DNA of 64,000 bases from Clarkia xantiana subsp. parviflora (taxonomy: Eukaryota; Streptophyta; Magnoliopsida; Myrtales; Onagraceae). The translations under genes and the position numbers were made by a program. The notes below the pieces were generated by a model. That model was given only the letters and a program-made list of their open reading frames with translations, was not told where the DNA came from and did not search any database. The stretch spans positions 26,684,001 to 26,748,000 of the forward strand of contig JAPTYO010000003.1 in assembly GCA_036873135.1 (NCBI GenBank), given 5' to 3'. This document shows positions 22,001 to 30,835 of this stretch, in pieces (within the stretch, counting starts at the first letter, position 1; every line of letters starts with the position of its first letter).

Positions 22001-22145
22001 ATATAGTTGTCCTAAGCTAAAGACTATTAAGGGGATTGAGGGATTGCTCCTCTCGGAGTTGAGTATTCACAAATGCAGATACCTGCAAAATAGGGATGAA
22101 TTAAAAAAGAGATGTAAAAAAAATGCCTACATCTTGGACAAGTAA
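4070..22145 (+). CDS. TNL1: TIR-NB-ARC-LRR immune receptor, L6-like
   Basis: Four coding exons are inferred: 4070-4635, 18607-19684, 19774-20052 and 20133-22145 (1311 aa). Junction phases agree, introns are GT-AG, and the paralogue TNL2 has the same plan. The TIR domain is about residues 46-180, with FLSFRGPDTR near 50 and the likely NADase glutamate at 120 in WCLREVE. The NB-ARC follows: P-loop GMSGIGKTT at 244-252, kinase-2 VLIVLDDV, RNBS-B GAGSRIIVTSR, GLPL and RNBS-D FLDIACL. The MHD motif reads MHN at 509-511. Exon 3 carries GDFENLLPNL and DDSWGGW as in L6-type receptors. Exon 4 is leucine-rich with a 91-residue internal repeat at its end. TNLs recognise pathogen effectors and signal through TIR-made nucleotides via EDS1 and helper NLRs. 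The start at 4070 was chosen because MGASFS is shared with TNL2. Intron 1 is exceptionally long, so correct splicing is unproven. Confidence 0.85.
5459..5880 (-). repeat. LTR of the LARD-like element, PPT side
   Basis: Starts TGTAAGATTTAC and ends ATTCTTACA, with short inverted TGTAAGA/TCTTACA termini. It matches 11039-11460 except for three substitutions. Confidence 0.9.
8668..9041 (-). repeat. Hairpin repeat array I in the LARD-like element
   Basis: A 12-nt core ACCTTTGGGCAA (plus strand) recurs at 8674, 8774 and 8857, with a related core at 9028. The 6-nt flanks pair as stems: TAATCG/CAACTA, TAGTCG/CGACTA and TAACCG/CGACTA. On the element's own sense strand (minus) all six positions pair in each copy when G-U is allowed; on the plus strand they do not. 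A conserved loop with a varying but paired stem suggests an RNA structure. Confidence 0.6.
9168..9553 (-). repeat. Hairpin repeat array II in the LARD-like element
   Basis: Five copies of a hairpin with stem CAC/GTG and loop TTTG lie at 9168, 9283, 9372, 9454 and 9538, each preceded by a CATTCTAG-like box. Copies 1 and 3 have GTCAC/GTGAC and copies 4 and 5 have ATCAC/GTGAT, a compensatory base-pair change. Copy 2 (GCCAC/GTGAC) pairs by G-U on the minus strand. Confidence 0.6.
11039..11460 (-). repeat. LTR of the LARD-like element, PBS side
   Basis: It begins 2 nt after the tRNA-Met site complement at 11025-11036. It is followed directly by the second copy of the ATCCC target duplication. Confidence 0.9.
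12123..12730. mobile_element. hAT-like non-autonomous element
   Basis: A perfect 8-bp target duplication CTATCACT lies at 12115-12122 and 12731-12738. The element starts TAGGGCGGAG and ends as the inverse of TAGAAATGAGC, so its inverted ends are degenerate. There is no transposase frame. Confidence 0.65.
12731..13020. mobile_element. Left arm of a truncated MULE-like MITE
   Basis: From 12753 the sequence GGGTTAAATAGTCTTTTGGT resembles the left ends of the MULE-like MITEs found elsewhere here. The matching right arm is missing; Copia C begins instead. Confidence 0.35.
13549..15892 (-). pseudogene. gag-pol remnants of Copia C
   Basis: Minus-strand fragments in order: a gag tail with zinc knuckle CKKYGHYAEEC (about 15655-15690); a protease motif reading VHTGAS near 15525, where the family has an aspartate (DTGAS or DSGAS), so the active site is lost; ILSVGQLLEKRY and the GAG-pre-integrase motif WHLRYGHLNFEVL (14935-15501); integrase pieces interrupted by the hAT at 14163-14764; and the post-integrase segment MFGFVAYAKL...VMLGYDENTSGYKLYNP (13549-13833). 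No reverse transcriptase or RNase H was found, so the 3' half of pol is deleted. It cannot make a working polyprotein. Confidence 0.7.
14163..14764. mobile_element. hAT-like element inside Copia C
   Basis: A perfect 8-bp target duplication CGTTTTGC lies at 14155-14162 and 14765-14772. The ends are TAGGGGTGAGC and the inverse of TACGGGTGAGC. The interior carries repeated GGTTCCGG and GGAACC stretches. It splits the integrase region of Copia C. Confidence 0.8.
15990..16878. other. Copia C 5' internal/leader sequence, no gene
   Basis: CT-rich sequence (16020-16160) and AT-rich sequence lie between the gag remnant and the right LTR of Copia C. No protein or RNA gene is recognised. GTTGATATCA at 16861 may be a decayed primer binding site complement. 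Confidence 0.35.
16879..17396. mobile_element. hAT-like element with ACCGGTCC-rich interior
   Basis: A perfect 8-bp target duplication CTTGTTGG lies at 16871-16878 and 17397-17404. The ends are TAGGCTTGGGCA and the inverse of TAGGGGTGGGCA. The interior consists of variants of GGACCGGTC and AACCGGTTT. The long frames in it are by-products of this composition. Confidence 0.8.
17595..18394. mobile_element. MULE-like MITE in the right LTR of Copia C
   Basis: A perfect 9-bp target duplication TAAATTAAA lies at 17586-17594 and 18395-18403. Inverted ends start GGGTTAATA and continue through the TTGGTTACC and CGTTTGTT region. The 9-bp duplication is the Mutator-superfamily hallmark. It is non-coding, about 800 bp. 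Confidence 0.75.
20133..22145 (+). other. TNL1 exon 4: LRR with a 91-residue tandem repeat
   Basis: 670 codons of leucine-rich repeats. The last part repeats with a 273-bp period, for example GGTTTGGGAAACC at 21621 and GGTTTGGGAAGCC at 21894. Repeated words include VEITGLG, LENLSKLEKLS, DCPKL and IEGIEGL. The exon ends in a basic tail (ELKKRCKKNAY) that is also the end of TNL2. Confidence 0.7.
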
Positions 22146-22464
22146 GACCCGGAAAATTATGTAATGGTATGATCTTTGTGGCTTTTCTTGTTTGTTTATG
22201 TAAATATATATTTCAAGTACCCTTCCACTAAAAATTCATTCTAATTTCATAATCAGCTAAGCGTGCCAAGGTGAGCTATCTCCATTTCTCATATTCGATA
22301 TTGATCGATATGGAGCCGGCCACACACATTGTGTCACCACGTCATGAATCGTCATCTTAATCCAAATTAAGGTACGCATAACAATTTCTTTTCGTGATTC
22401 TTCTTGTAATGTTGCTAATGACATATAGCACAAGTCGCCGATGTTATCCTTCCTAACTGCTCAA
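22146..22464 (+). other. TNL1 3' flank, first copy of a four-copy module
   Basis: It contains GTATGATCTTTGTGGCTTTT and CTAAGCGTGCCAAGG, which recur near 30910, 39160 and 44630. It probably includes the 3' UTR. No gene is seen. Confidence 0.55.
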
Positions 22465-22670
22465 TGTTAGAGATATTAATATTAGAGACATATGATTGAG
22501 TTGTATGAATGTTAGTCCCTTAAGTATTAGTGTCTTGGAGGATACTCCAAAGTCTCCTATATAAGGAGATCCACCCCCTTGTATTACATACCTTCGAGCA
22601 ATACAATGTTTCTAATAAGACTTGCATTGCTTACTTCATTCTCTCCACACATTCATATCATTTACTCATA
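22465..22670 (+). mobile_element. Solo LTR of a Copia-type element
   Basis: A single 206-bp unit begins TGTTAGAGATATT and is flanked by CTCAA at 22460-22464 and 22671-22675. The uninterrupted site is visible in the duplicated copies near 31205 and 45447 (CTGCTCAA...TGCAGAT). Inside are a TATA-like CTATATAAGG and an AATAAG-like polyadenylation region, as in an LTR. It probably arose by LTR-LTR recombination. Confidence 0.65.
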
Positions 22671-22844
22671 CTCAATAGTGCAGATATATAGATGTGGTGA
22701 TCTCTACTTATGTTCTCTGCCGTTCTGATGATAAACTTGGAATAGCAGCTTGAAAATTTTAAAAATTTACTTATGATTGAACTATTAGTTATAATTTTTT
22801 CCAAAAAGTATTATTTATATTTGTGAGTAATGATCGGTTATCAC

Positions 22845-22975
22845 TATAGTTGAGGACAATTAAAGGGTTGGTCATCTCGAAGTTGAGGATTCACAAATGC
22901 GGATCCCTGCAAAATAGTAATGAATCAAAGAAGAGATGTACAAAAAAGCTAGCATCGATTATTTGGTATATCTGC
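22845..22975 (+). pseudogene. Fragment of a TNL LRR 3' end
   Basis: The sequence around GCGGATCCCTGCAAAATAG and AAGAAGAGATGTACAAAA matches the last 40 codons of TNL2 exon 4 (near 39000-39060) with stops and changes. It is a relic of another receptor copy. Confidence 0.65.
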
Positions 22976-25058
22976 AATGGTTAATTGAGGTTGTTTTGTG
23001 GTGTTTGAGAGAATTGTCGCCAATGTTTATTTTTGTACACTTACAATTTAGAGAGTAGGGTTGAGCAGAGACTTGTATATATAGTGTAGCTTCTTATCCT
23101 TAATGATAGCAATAATATCTCTATCTCTAACACTCCCCCTCAAGCTGGAGCATACATATCATGTGCACCAAGCTTGCTACAAATATATTGACTCCGAGAG
23201 CCACCAAGGGCTTTAGTGAGAATATCAGCTAGTTGATTACTAGAACTAACAGATTCGGTGGCAGTTATCTTGGAGACGATCTTCTCGCGGATAAAGTGGC
23301 AATCGACTTCTATATGTTTGGTTCTCTCATGAAAGACTGGATTCGAGGCTATGTGTAGAGCTTCTTGGTTATCATAATAAAGTGTCATTTATCTCAAATC
23401 ATCAACTCTTGAAGAAGTTGTTTGACCCAAAGAAGCTCACACGTACCAACTGCCATGGCCCTATACTCTGCTTCAGCACTAGAACGAGCAACAACGTTCT
23501 GTTTCTTAATTTTCCACGATATTATATTTCCTCCGAGAAAGACACAATAACCAGACGTAGATCTTCTGTCTACTGGACAACCTGCCCAATCAACATCAGT
23601 GTAAGCCACCACTTTAGTGTTTCCTTTATCTTTATATATCAACCCTTGACTTGGAGCCTTCTTGACATACCGAAGTATTCGCATCACCGCCTGCCAGTGT
23701 TCAACACAAGGAGATTGCATGAATTGGCTGACCACCCCCACTGCAAATGAGATGTCTGGTCTAGTGATAGTGAGATAGACCAATTTGCCCACCAATCTTC
23801 TATATCTTTCAGGGTTATCAAATAACTCCCCCTGATTCAGAAGTAGTTTACTATTCGGGTCCATGGGACTATCAACAGGCCTACAATCCAACATGCTTGT
23901 TTCTTCAAGAATATCTAGTGCATACTTCCTTTGAGAAATGCAAATATCATTCGTTGATTGAGCAATTTCTATTCCAAGGAAATATTTAAGACTCCCTAAA
24001 TCTTTGGTCTGGAAGTGACTGAATAAGTGCGTCTTCAGTTGTTTAATCTTCTCATGATCGCTCCCAGTAATAATAATGTCATCGACATAGACGATTAGAT
24101 ACACGCAGAGACCAGAGGAAGAGCGTGAGTAGAAGACAGAATGGTCAGTTTCACTCCGACTCATCCCAAATTTCTGAATAACAGAGCTGAATTTTCCAAA
24201 CCAGGCCCGTGGTGATTGCTTGAGTCCATATAAAGAGCGATGCAGCTTACAAACAAGTCCTGACTCCCCCTGAGCAACAAATCCAGGTGGTTGCTCCATA
24301 TAAATCTCTTCTTCAAGCTCTCCATGAAGGAATGCGTTTTTAATATCTAACTGATGCAACGGCCAATGCTGGATAGCTGCAATAGAGAGAAGTAACCGTA
24401 CAGAAGGAATCTTTGCTACGGGAGAAAACGTATCCCCATAATCTAGACCATAAACTTGAGTATAGCCTTTGGCCACAAGACGTGCTTTAAGGCGGTCAAT
24501 TTGACCATCAGCTCCAACTTTGATAGCAAACACCCATCTACAACCAACAGTTTTCTTCTCCGGTGGCAATCAGACCAAATCTCATGTACCACTTTGCTCC
24601 AAGGCCTGCATCTCGTCAATCATGGCTTGCTTCGATCCGGGATGAGCAAGCGCCTCACGAACAGTTGTGGGAATAATAACGGAAGACAATGATGAAACAA
24701 AAGCAAAGTGGGATGGAGAAAGTCGATGAAAACTCAAAAATTTATAAATAGGATGAGTGTTACGAGTGGATCTACTTCCCTTTCGAAGAGCAATGGGCAA
24801 CTCTTCGGATGAGTCAGGCTGGTCTGTAGTCGGTTTAGACACTCGAGATGGAGTAGGAACTGTAGAGGTCTCTATTGCAGTATACTGTCTCTGTCGACGT
24901 TGATATTGAAGAAGAGGCGGTGAATCAACCGATGAAGATGGAACTTCTATCACAACGGAAGGAGATTGTGGAGCCTCTGACACAAGTGGAGGAGAGGGAC
25001 GCATTTCTGACACAATCGGAGATGGAGTTTGTATCGGAAATGATGGTGGACTCATGAT

Positions 25059-25830
25059 CAGTGTTATCAGAACCGGACCGGCGGTCCGACCGGATCAGAC
25101 CGGGAACCGATACCTTAGCCGGTTCGGTTCATTTAAAAGACCGTGAAGGAAATGAACCCGGTTCAATATCCGATTTTTTGTTGAACCGTCCGGTTCTGAG
25201 CAGACCGGACGGTTCGCCGGTTTTCCGATTTAGGGCTTAGAAGAAGGGGAAGCTGCCGCAAATCTCTTCAACGGCACTCGAGAAAGAATTGATATGAACA
25301 ACCAGCAAATGTAGACCAATCTAGATGCAGACGATTGGTAAATCTATGAACTACTCAAAGAATAATGAGAGAATTGGAATGGACGAACATATATAAATCA
25401 AATGGTTGTAATCTAAATAACCTCTCCAGAGGAGATCTCTCCTCGCAGCGTAACTGTATTGCGAGCGTTAGAACCGGAAGGTGGCTTCGGACGTCATCTT
25501 CCTCGATGTCGGACGCGAAGTCTAGGAGGCCGTCCATGAAAACTGCTGCTTCCGCCGTAGATTCCAGACTCAGAGGCCCCATTTATAGTTCAGTCGAAAG
25601 ATTAAGAGTTTGCTTCGGGGAGAGAGAAATTGAGAGGAGGGAGAATGAGAATTAGACTTAGTTTCTCTCTAACTTTCACAGGTTTTATGTACGGTGGGAG
25701 TTCTCAGAGAAGGAGAGGTGGGCTGAAGAGGGGATCTGGAAGAGATGGAGATTAGAACGGTCGGACCGGGTTCGAACCGGAAACCGGACCTCTTACCGGT
25801 TCGACCTCCGGTCCGGTTCTGATAACACTG
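25059..25830. mobile_element. hAT-like element with near-perfect inverted ends, inside Copia A
   Basis: The ends CAGTGTTATCAGAACCGGAC and their exact inverse close the element. An 8-bp target duplication CTCATGAT lies at 25051-25058 and 25831-25838. Copia B lacks the insertion at the corresponding place (about 41815). It is non-coding, and belongs to the same family as the element at 54408. Confidence 0.85.
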
Positions 25831-26477
25831 CTCATGATAGGAAGTGATAACACATCCAGTGTAGAGATGACTCGGCTATGGAATGAGGGAAATATGGCGT
25901 GTCTTCAAAAAATGTGACATCCGCGGACATATAGTATAGGTTCTTGATCGGAGAATAACAATGATATCCTTTCTGCAACCTGGAATATCCTAAAAAACGC
26001 ACTTGATGGCACGTGCAGCAAGTTTGTCAAGTCCTGGAGAAAGATCATGAACAAAGCAGGTAGACCCAAAGACACGGGGGTTCACATGAAATAATGGTTC
26101 CTTGGGAAACAAAATAGAGTATGGAACTTTATTACCAAGGAAAGACGAAGGCATTCTGTTTATCAAATGACAAGCTGTTAAAACAGCATCACCCAATAAC
26201 GGACTGGCACATTTTCACGGAGCAATAATGTTCGTGCAGTATCAATCAGATGCCTGTTTTTTCGTTCGGCAATACCATTTTGTTGCGGTGTATGAGGACA
26301 TGTGAACTGATGTAGAATTCAATGTCGACTCAGAAATGATGAAAACGTTCCCGAGAAATATTCTCTTGCATTATCACTGCGAAGAATTTTGACTTTTTTA
26401 CCAAACTGTGTCTGAATTTCAGCAAAAAAGGACAGGAATACAGGAAATAGCTCGGAACGTTCTTTCATTAAATATAG

Positions 26478-26988
26478 GGTTAACAGGTCTTTTGGTCCAT
26501 GATGTTTGACAACTTTTGGGTTTGGTCAATGATGTTTTTTTTACCTAGTTTTGGTACCATATGTTTGCAGATTTTTTCTAGTTTTGGTCTAACCGTTACA
26601 TTCCGTCCATTTTTTGACATGTTCAAGTCACGTGATCCACTCTAAACTTTAAATTTAGTCCCTATAATACTTTTTTAACCTTTTTTTTGTTCAATTTAAT
26701 CCCGAAGTTTCAAAATTGACCCCAATTGGACAATAGGTCCAATTGAATTTTAAACTTCGGGACTAAATTGAACCAAAAAAAGGTTAGGAAAGTATTAGAG
26801 GGACAAAATTGAAAGTTTAGGGTGGATCACGTGACTTGTGCATGTCAAAAAATGGACGGAATGTAACGGTTAGACCAAAACTAGAAAAAATCTGCAAACA
26901 TATGGTACCAAAACTAGGTAAAAAAAAAATATCATTGACAAAAACTCAAAAGTTGTCAAACATCATGGACCAAAAGACCTGTTAACCC
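26478..26988. mobile_element. MULE-like MITE inside Copia A
   Basis: Perfect 9-bp target duplication TTAAATATA (26469-26477, 26989-26997). Long inverted repeats begin GGGTTAACAGGTCTTTTGGT. The empty site is preserved in Copia B near 42468. The sequence is largely one hairpin. Confidence 0.85.
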
Positions 26989-27923
26989 TTAAATATATCC
27001 AAGTGCAGCGGGAGAATTCATCAATGAAAGTGACGAAGTACTTATACCCAGCAGTGGTAGATACACGACTAGGACCCCAAATATCAGAGTGTATAACAGA
27101 AAAAGGAGAATTGACCCTGGTTTCACCATGACTTCCGAAGCTAGATCGAATATGTTTCCCGAGTTGACATGATTCACATTGTAGTGTTTTGAGCTTATCC
27201 AGTTTGGGAACCATTTGCTGAAGTTTGGACAAACTGGGATGACCAAGACGATCGTGAAGAAGGTTTGGAGACTCTGCAGCACAAATAATTGAGGATGACT
27301 TAAGGTAGTAAAGTCCTCCTGATTCATATCCCACCGCAATTGTTCGTCCGGTACTAAGTTCACGTATAACAAGTGAGTCTTTACTGAAGGTTATTGAACA
27401 ATTGAATGAACGTACCAGTTTGCTGACAGAGATGAGGTTGAAAGGGCAACCAGGGATGTATAAAACAGACTCCAAGGATAGAGAAGACATTTTTGAGACT
27501 TTACTAATTCCCTTGGGAGCAACTCTAGAGCCATTTGCAAGAGTAATTTGATGACTAGAGTTTAATGGAGATATAGAGTCAAAAGAGGAAAGGTTACCCG
27601 TAATGTGGTCTGAAGCACCTGAATCAATAATCCATAGATTTTGAGTATTACCAGACTGAGAGATGCAAGCGGTAGAACTAGTAGTTGCGGATGCTTGAGC
27701 TTGTGCTCCCTTCATCTTCTTAAACTCCATAAACCTACTATATTATGTTGCAGAAACAGTGACGTATTCTATTGGAGACATGACGACGGAATCCAAACAG
27801 ATGACTTTGAACTAGAACTGAGACGATTTTAATCTAACACACAGCAGCAAACAGTAGAGCGAGATAATTGAGGCACAGACAGCAGCGGCGCGTGAGGCAG
27901 AATCCGGCGAAACGTATTGGAAT

Positions 27924-28290
27924 GAAATCAGACGAAATGGAGTTTTGGGGTGTTGAAGTTAAGGCTGGACAGAGTCTCAAGGTTCAGCCCGATGAGGATG
28001 AGGACCAAGTTATCCATGTTTCACAGGCTTCACTGGGCAAGTCAAATGTAGACGAAATCAGATCTCTTTTGATTGGTGTTTGAGAAGGAGTTTGAGCTCT
28101 CCCACACCTGGACAGGTGGAAGTGTTTACTTCATGGGATACAAGTCTGTATTAGGAGATGAGGATGAGGAGCATTCTGACTTTGATTCTGAAGAAGACGT
28201 CCCAATGCAATTTGGAGCGAATGGAAGTATTGAGGCAGCTCCAGTTCCAGCTGCAGCAATTAAGGCGAAAGCTTCCAAGAAATCAGACGA
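27924..28290 (+). pseudogene. Captured HD2-type histone deacetylase fragment in Copia A
   Basis: The plus frame from 27937 reads MEFWGVEVKAGQSLKVQ and IHVSQASLGKSN; after an internal deletion and a 1-nt frameshift near 28070, another frame gives FEKEFELSHTWTGGSVYF, then an acidic DSEEDVPMQFG stretch. MEFWG and KEFELSHTW..GSVYF are hallmarks of plant HD2 (HDT) nucleoplasmin-like histone deacetylases. No introns interrupt it, suggesting origin from mRNA. GAAATCAGACGA occurs at both junctions (27924-27935 and 28279-28290); Copia B has the leader without this insert. The fragment is antisense to the element and cannot encode an intact HD2. Confidence 0.8.
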
Positions 28291-28844
28291 GACCGAAGAC
28301 TCGAACGGTGGAGGCGCGGCGGCGAACGGAGGCCGAAGAGGCGGCGCGTGGCTTACACGCGCCGGCAGTTACGAAGATGACGGCGGCACGTGATAGCAGA
28401 TCCCGGTGCGAGTCTTCTGTAACTGGGTCGGAATCGGCCGGCGAATCGAACGGCGGATGCGCGGCTAGGAACGGCGGCCGGGAAGGTGGCGCGTGGATCA
28501 CACGCGCCGGAGAAGCTGCAGGCGACGGTGGCGCGTGACGGCGCGTGCGGCGGATTACGGCGGCAGTGGATTAACAGAAGCGATGACCGGTTGCTTCTGA
28601 GATGATTATTGATGCCAATTTCGATTTGGGGTTCACTGCTTCTCCCGTCATTTTTCTCAGATCAGGCAGAAGGCAAAAGACGCAGGGCTGCTAGGGTTTA
28701 TCTAGGGTTTTGACTTTGAGGTGGCCGAGAACCTCGCTCTGATACCAACTTACAATTTAGAGAGATGTTATTCCTCGACACATCTAGGGTTGAGCAGAGA
28801 CTTGTATATATAGTGTAGCTCCTTATCCTTAATGATAGCAATAA

Positions 28845-29972
28845 GGGTTAAGAACCTATGAAAGGTCTGAACTATCACCTATGTTAACGGGAGAGGTCTG
28901 AAATTTAAAAAGTTAATAACAGAGGTCTGAAATTTCTGTTTTGTTGATAACAGCGGTCTCCGTTAGTTTTTTCCGTTAAAACTAACGAAAATTGGTCACA
29001 TGCCAAGCATGTGACCGGAAATAAAATAAATTTCCTAAAATGCCCTTCTATCAAGTGTGCCCCTTGCTTGGAGTGAAAAGACCAAAATACCCTTGAAGCC
29101 ACCACGGTACTCCGGCGACCACCAATCGTACTCCGGCGACCACCACCGTACTCCGGCGACCACCACCGTACTCCGGCGACCACCACCAAGGCTCCGATTG
29201 GGCCAAAATCGGAGCCACCGGCCCCGATTTGGCTCCGATCGGAGCCACCGGGCCCGATTGGACTCCGATCGGAGCCAAAAAGCTCCGATCGAAGCTATGT
29301 GGCTCTGGTCGGAGCCACAGAGCTCCAGATCGGAGCTCTGTGGCCCCGACCGGAGCCACAGAGCTCCGATCTGGAGCCTCTGTGGCTCTGGTCGGAGCCA
29401 CAGAGCTCCGACCGGACCGGAGCTCTGTGGCTCCGACCAGAGCCACAAAGCTCCGATCGGAGCTTTTTGGCTCCGATCGGAGCTTTTTTGGCTCCGATCG
29501 GAGCTTTTTTGGCCCGATCGGAGCTTTTTGGCCCCGATCGGAGCTTTTTGGCCCCGATCGGAGCTTTTTGGCTCCGATGGTGGCTGGAGTCGGGTCGCCG
29601 GAGCCGAGGTGGTGGTCGTCGGAGTCGAGGTGGTGGTCGCCGGAGTCGGGTGGCGGTGGCCGGAGTCGGGTGGCGGTGGCCGGAGTCGGGTGGCGGTGGC
29701 CGAAGTTGGGTGGTTTTAATTTGACTTTAGGGGTAAAATTGTCATTTCACATTTCATTAAATAAGATATTAAATAAAACAAAATATTAAAATGGCAAAAA
29801 TGTCATTTCACACAATTCCGTTAAATTTAACCCTAAAAATGGACCTAAAAATGGACGGAAAATCTCAAATCAACAAAATTGGAATTTCAGACCTCTGTTA
29901 TTAACTTTTTAAATTTCAGACCTCTCCCGTTAACATGGGTGATAGTTCAGACCTTTCATAGGTTGTTAAACC
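28845..29972. mobile_element. MULE-like MITE with GC-rich minisatellite core, in the Copia A LTR
   Basis: Perfect 9-bp target duplication TAGCAATAA (28836-28844, 29973-29981). Inverted repeats of about 90 bp start GGGTTAAGAACCTATGAAAG. The core (29095-29720) is GC-rich, with ACTCCGGCGACCACCAC units followed by many GCTCCGATCGGAGC palindromes and then GGAGTCGGGTGGCGGTGGCC units. The overlapping frames here are repeat translations, not genes. Confidence 0.85.
29255..29580. repeat. GCTCCGATCGGAGC palindromic minisatellite
   Basis: A run of units built on GCTCCGATCGGAGC or CAGAGCTCCGAT with 15-30 bp spacing. Many units are perfect palindromes, so any strand can fold locally. It lies in the core of the MITE 28845-29972. 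Confidence 0.75.
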
Positions 29973-29996
29973 TAGCAATAATATCTATCTCTAACA

Positions 29997-30340
29997 TGTA
30001 ACATGTAAGATTGACTGGAAATGGTTTTCTGCTGATTCGATTTGATTCTTTGCTATATATGGTTTTGCTTTCGCATCTTTTGTGTCTCGCTTCGTCTCCA
30101 TATAGTACCTCAGTATTCTTGAACCTTTGGTTGTTGTGATCGGAGCAACCATGTCTAAATAAGTGTGTGCATGTGCTTCTTAACCTCTATTTATGTACAA
30201 GAGACTAGATTAGAAAAGGGTTAGTTTAAAATTCTGTTTTTTTTTTTAAACTAGTGATAAGCTAAAAATCAGGATGTCTCTTTTGTCCAATGTATTGCAT
30301 CGTTCTACAATCTAGTAAAACAGGGTTGTGTATCTTACAG
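29997..30340 (+). other. TNL-cluster flank, no gene seen
   Basis: It aligns with 44955-45213 after Copia A is removed. It probably represents intron sequence upstream of the helper-NLR exon relic. Confidence 0.4.
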
Positions 30341-30491
30341 GAAAAGTCCAAGTGAAAGTGATGGTTTCTACAATGATGTGTTTTTAATGCAACATCATCT
30401 TCTTAGTGAGCTCCACATCCATCAGATCAGTCCAAGGCCAATTGAACTGAGGGAAATGCCTTGTATGGGAATTCATATAGACAACAGCTAG
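30341..30491 (+). pseudogene. Exon relic of an NRG1/ADR1-like helper NLR, copy 1
   Basis: It is preceded by an acceptor-like TATCTTACAG. The frame reads KSPSESDGFYNDVF, then QHHLLSELHIHQ and PIELRE, ending at a stop. This matches the conserved helper-NLR (RPW8-NB-ARC-LRR) stretch after the NB-ARC, where NRG1-type proteins have a tyrosine-tyrosine-asparagine block and QHDLLRELAI. Identification is from family knowledge; the match covers about 35 residues. No other exon of the helper gene was identified. A second copy is at 45214. Confidence 0.6.
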
Positions 30492-30549
30492 CCCCGCAGG
30501 TTAGGATTTGATCTCTTTGCTCTTGATAATCTAATATTTAAGGCTTGAG

Positions 30550-30835
30550 AACTGGAAATAGATAGTTGGGATTACTTGTTTCGGAAACCTTATGTCCTTG
30601 TACAGTTTGGATATTATTGGTTGTAAATCACTGGAAAGGCTGGAGAATCTATCAAAGTTTGAAAACTTATCAGTTATCTGTTTACTTGATTGTCCTAAGC
30701 TCAAGACTATTGAGGGGATTGAGGGATTGTTCCTCTAGAGGTTGAGGGATTCAGAAATGCGGATCCCTGCAAAATAGGGACGAATTAAAGAAGAGATGTA
30801 CAAAGCAACCCTACATCAATATGTATTAGGACTAT
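30550..30835 (+). pseudogene. TNL LRR 3'-end fragment
   Basis: Close match to TNL2 38806-39070, including TGTAAATCACTGGAAAGGCT and GACTATTGAGGGGATTGAGG, but with a stop after LFL and frameshifts. It is followed by the 3'-flank module. It is the remains of a third receptor copy. Confidence 0.75.

Larger units (their letters stand above)
23140..27730 (-). pseudogene. pol pseudogene of Copia A
   Basis: Minus-strand order: protease LWIIDSGASDHITG with intact DSG (near 27640); GAG-pre-integrase LLHDRLGHPSLSKLQ; start of the integrase core (to 26963); MULE-like MITE; integrase end and HLINRMPSS (25990-26196); hAT; linker (24582-25055); reverse transcriptase with VYVDDIIITG (23394-24569); RNase H tail [11 protein letters not shown] (23140-23388). 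Breaks include an in-frame TGA at the same place as in Copia B, a frameshift near 23390, and the insertions. The protein is not expressible as a whole. Confidence 0.85.
23039..29996 (-). mobile_element. Copia A: gag-less Copia retrotransposon with captured HD2 fragment
   Basis: Short LTRs: left 23039-23132, right 28748-29996 interrupted by a MULE-like MITE. The primer binding site complement GCTCTGATACCA is at 28736-28747, so it reads on the minus strand. Flanks TGTAC and TGTAA form an imperfect target duplication, and the empty site is seen in the paralogous flank near 44950. Inside are pol remnants (23140-27730), a leader where gag would be expected, and an antisense HD2 histone deacetylase fragment. 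It is further broken by a hAT (25059-25830) and MULE-like MITEs (26478-26988, 28845-29972). Confidence 0.85.

Noticed and set aside
24875..25655. Plus-strand frames in the Copia A linker and hAT
   Set aside because: They are antisense to the pol linker or lie inside the non-coding hAT-like insertion.
29057..29789. Overlapping long frames on both strands with repeated GATELRS or SDRSFLA words
   Set aside because: They are translations of the GC-rich minisatellite in a MITE, open in several frames at once because of composition.
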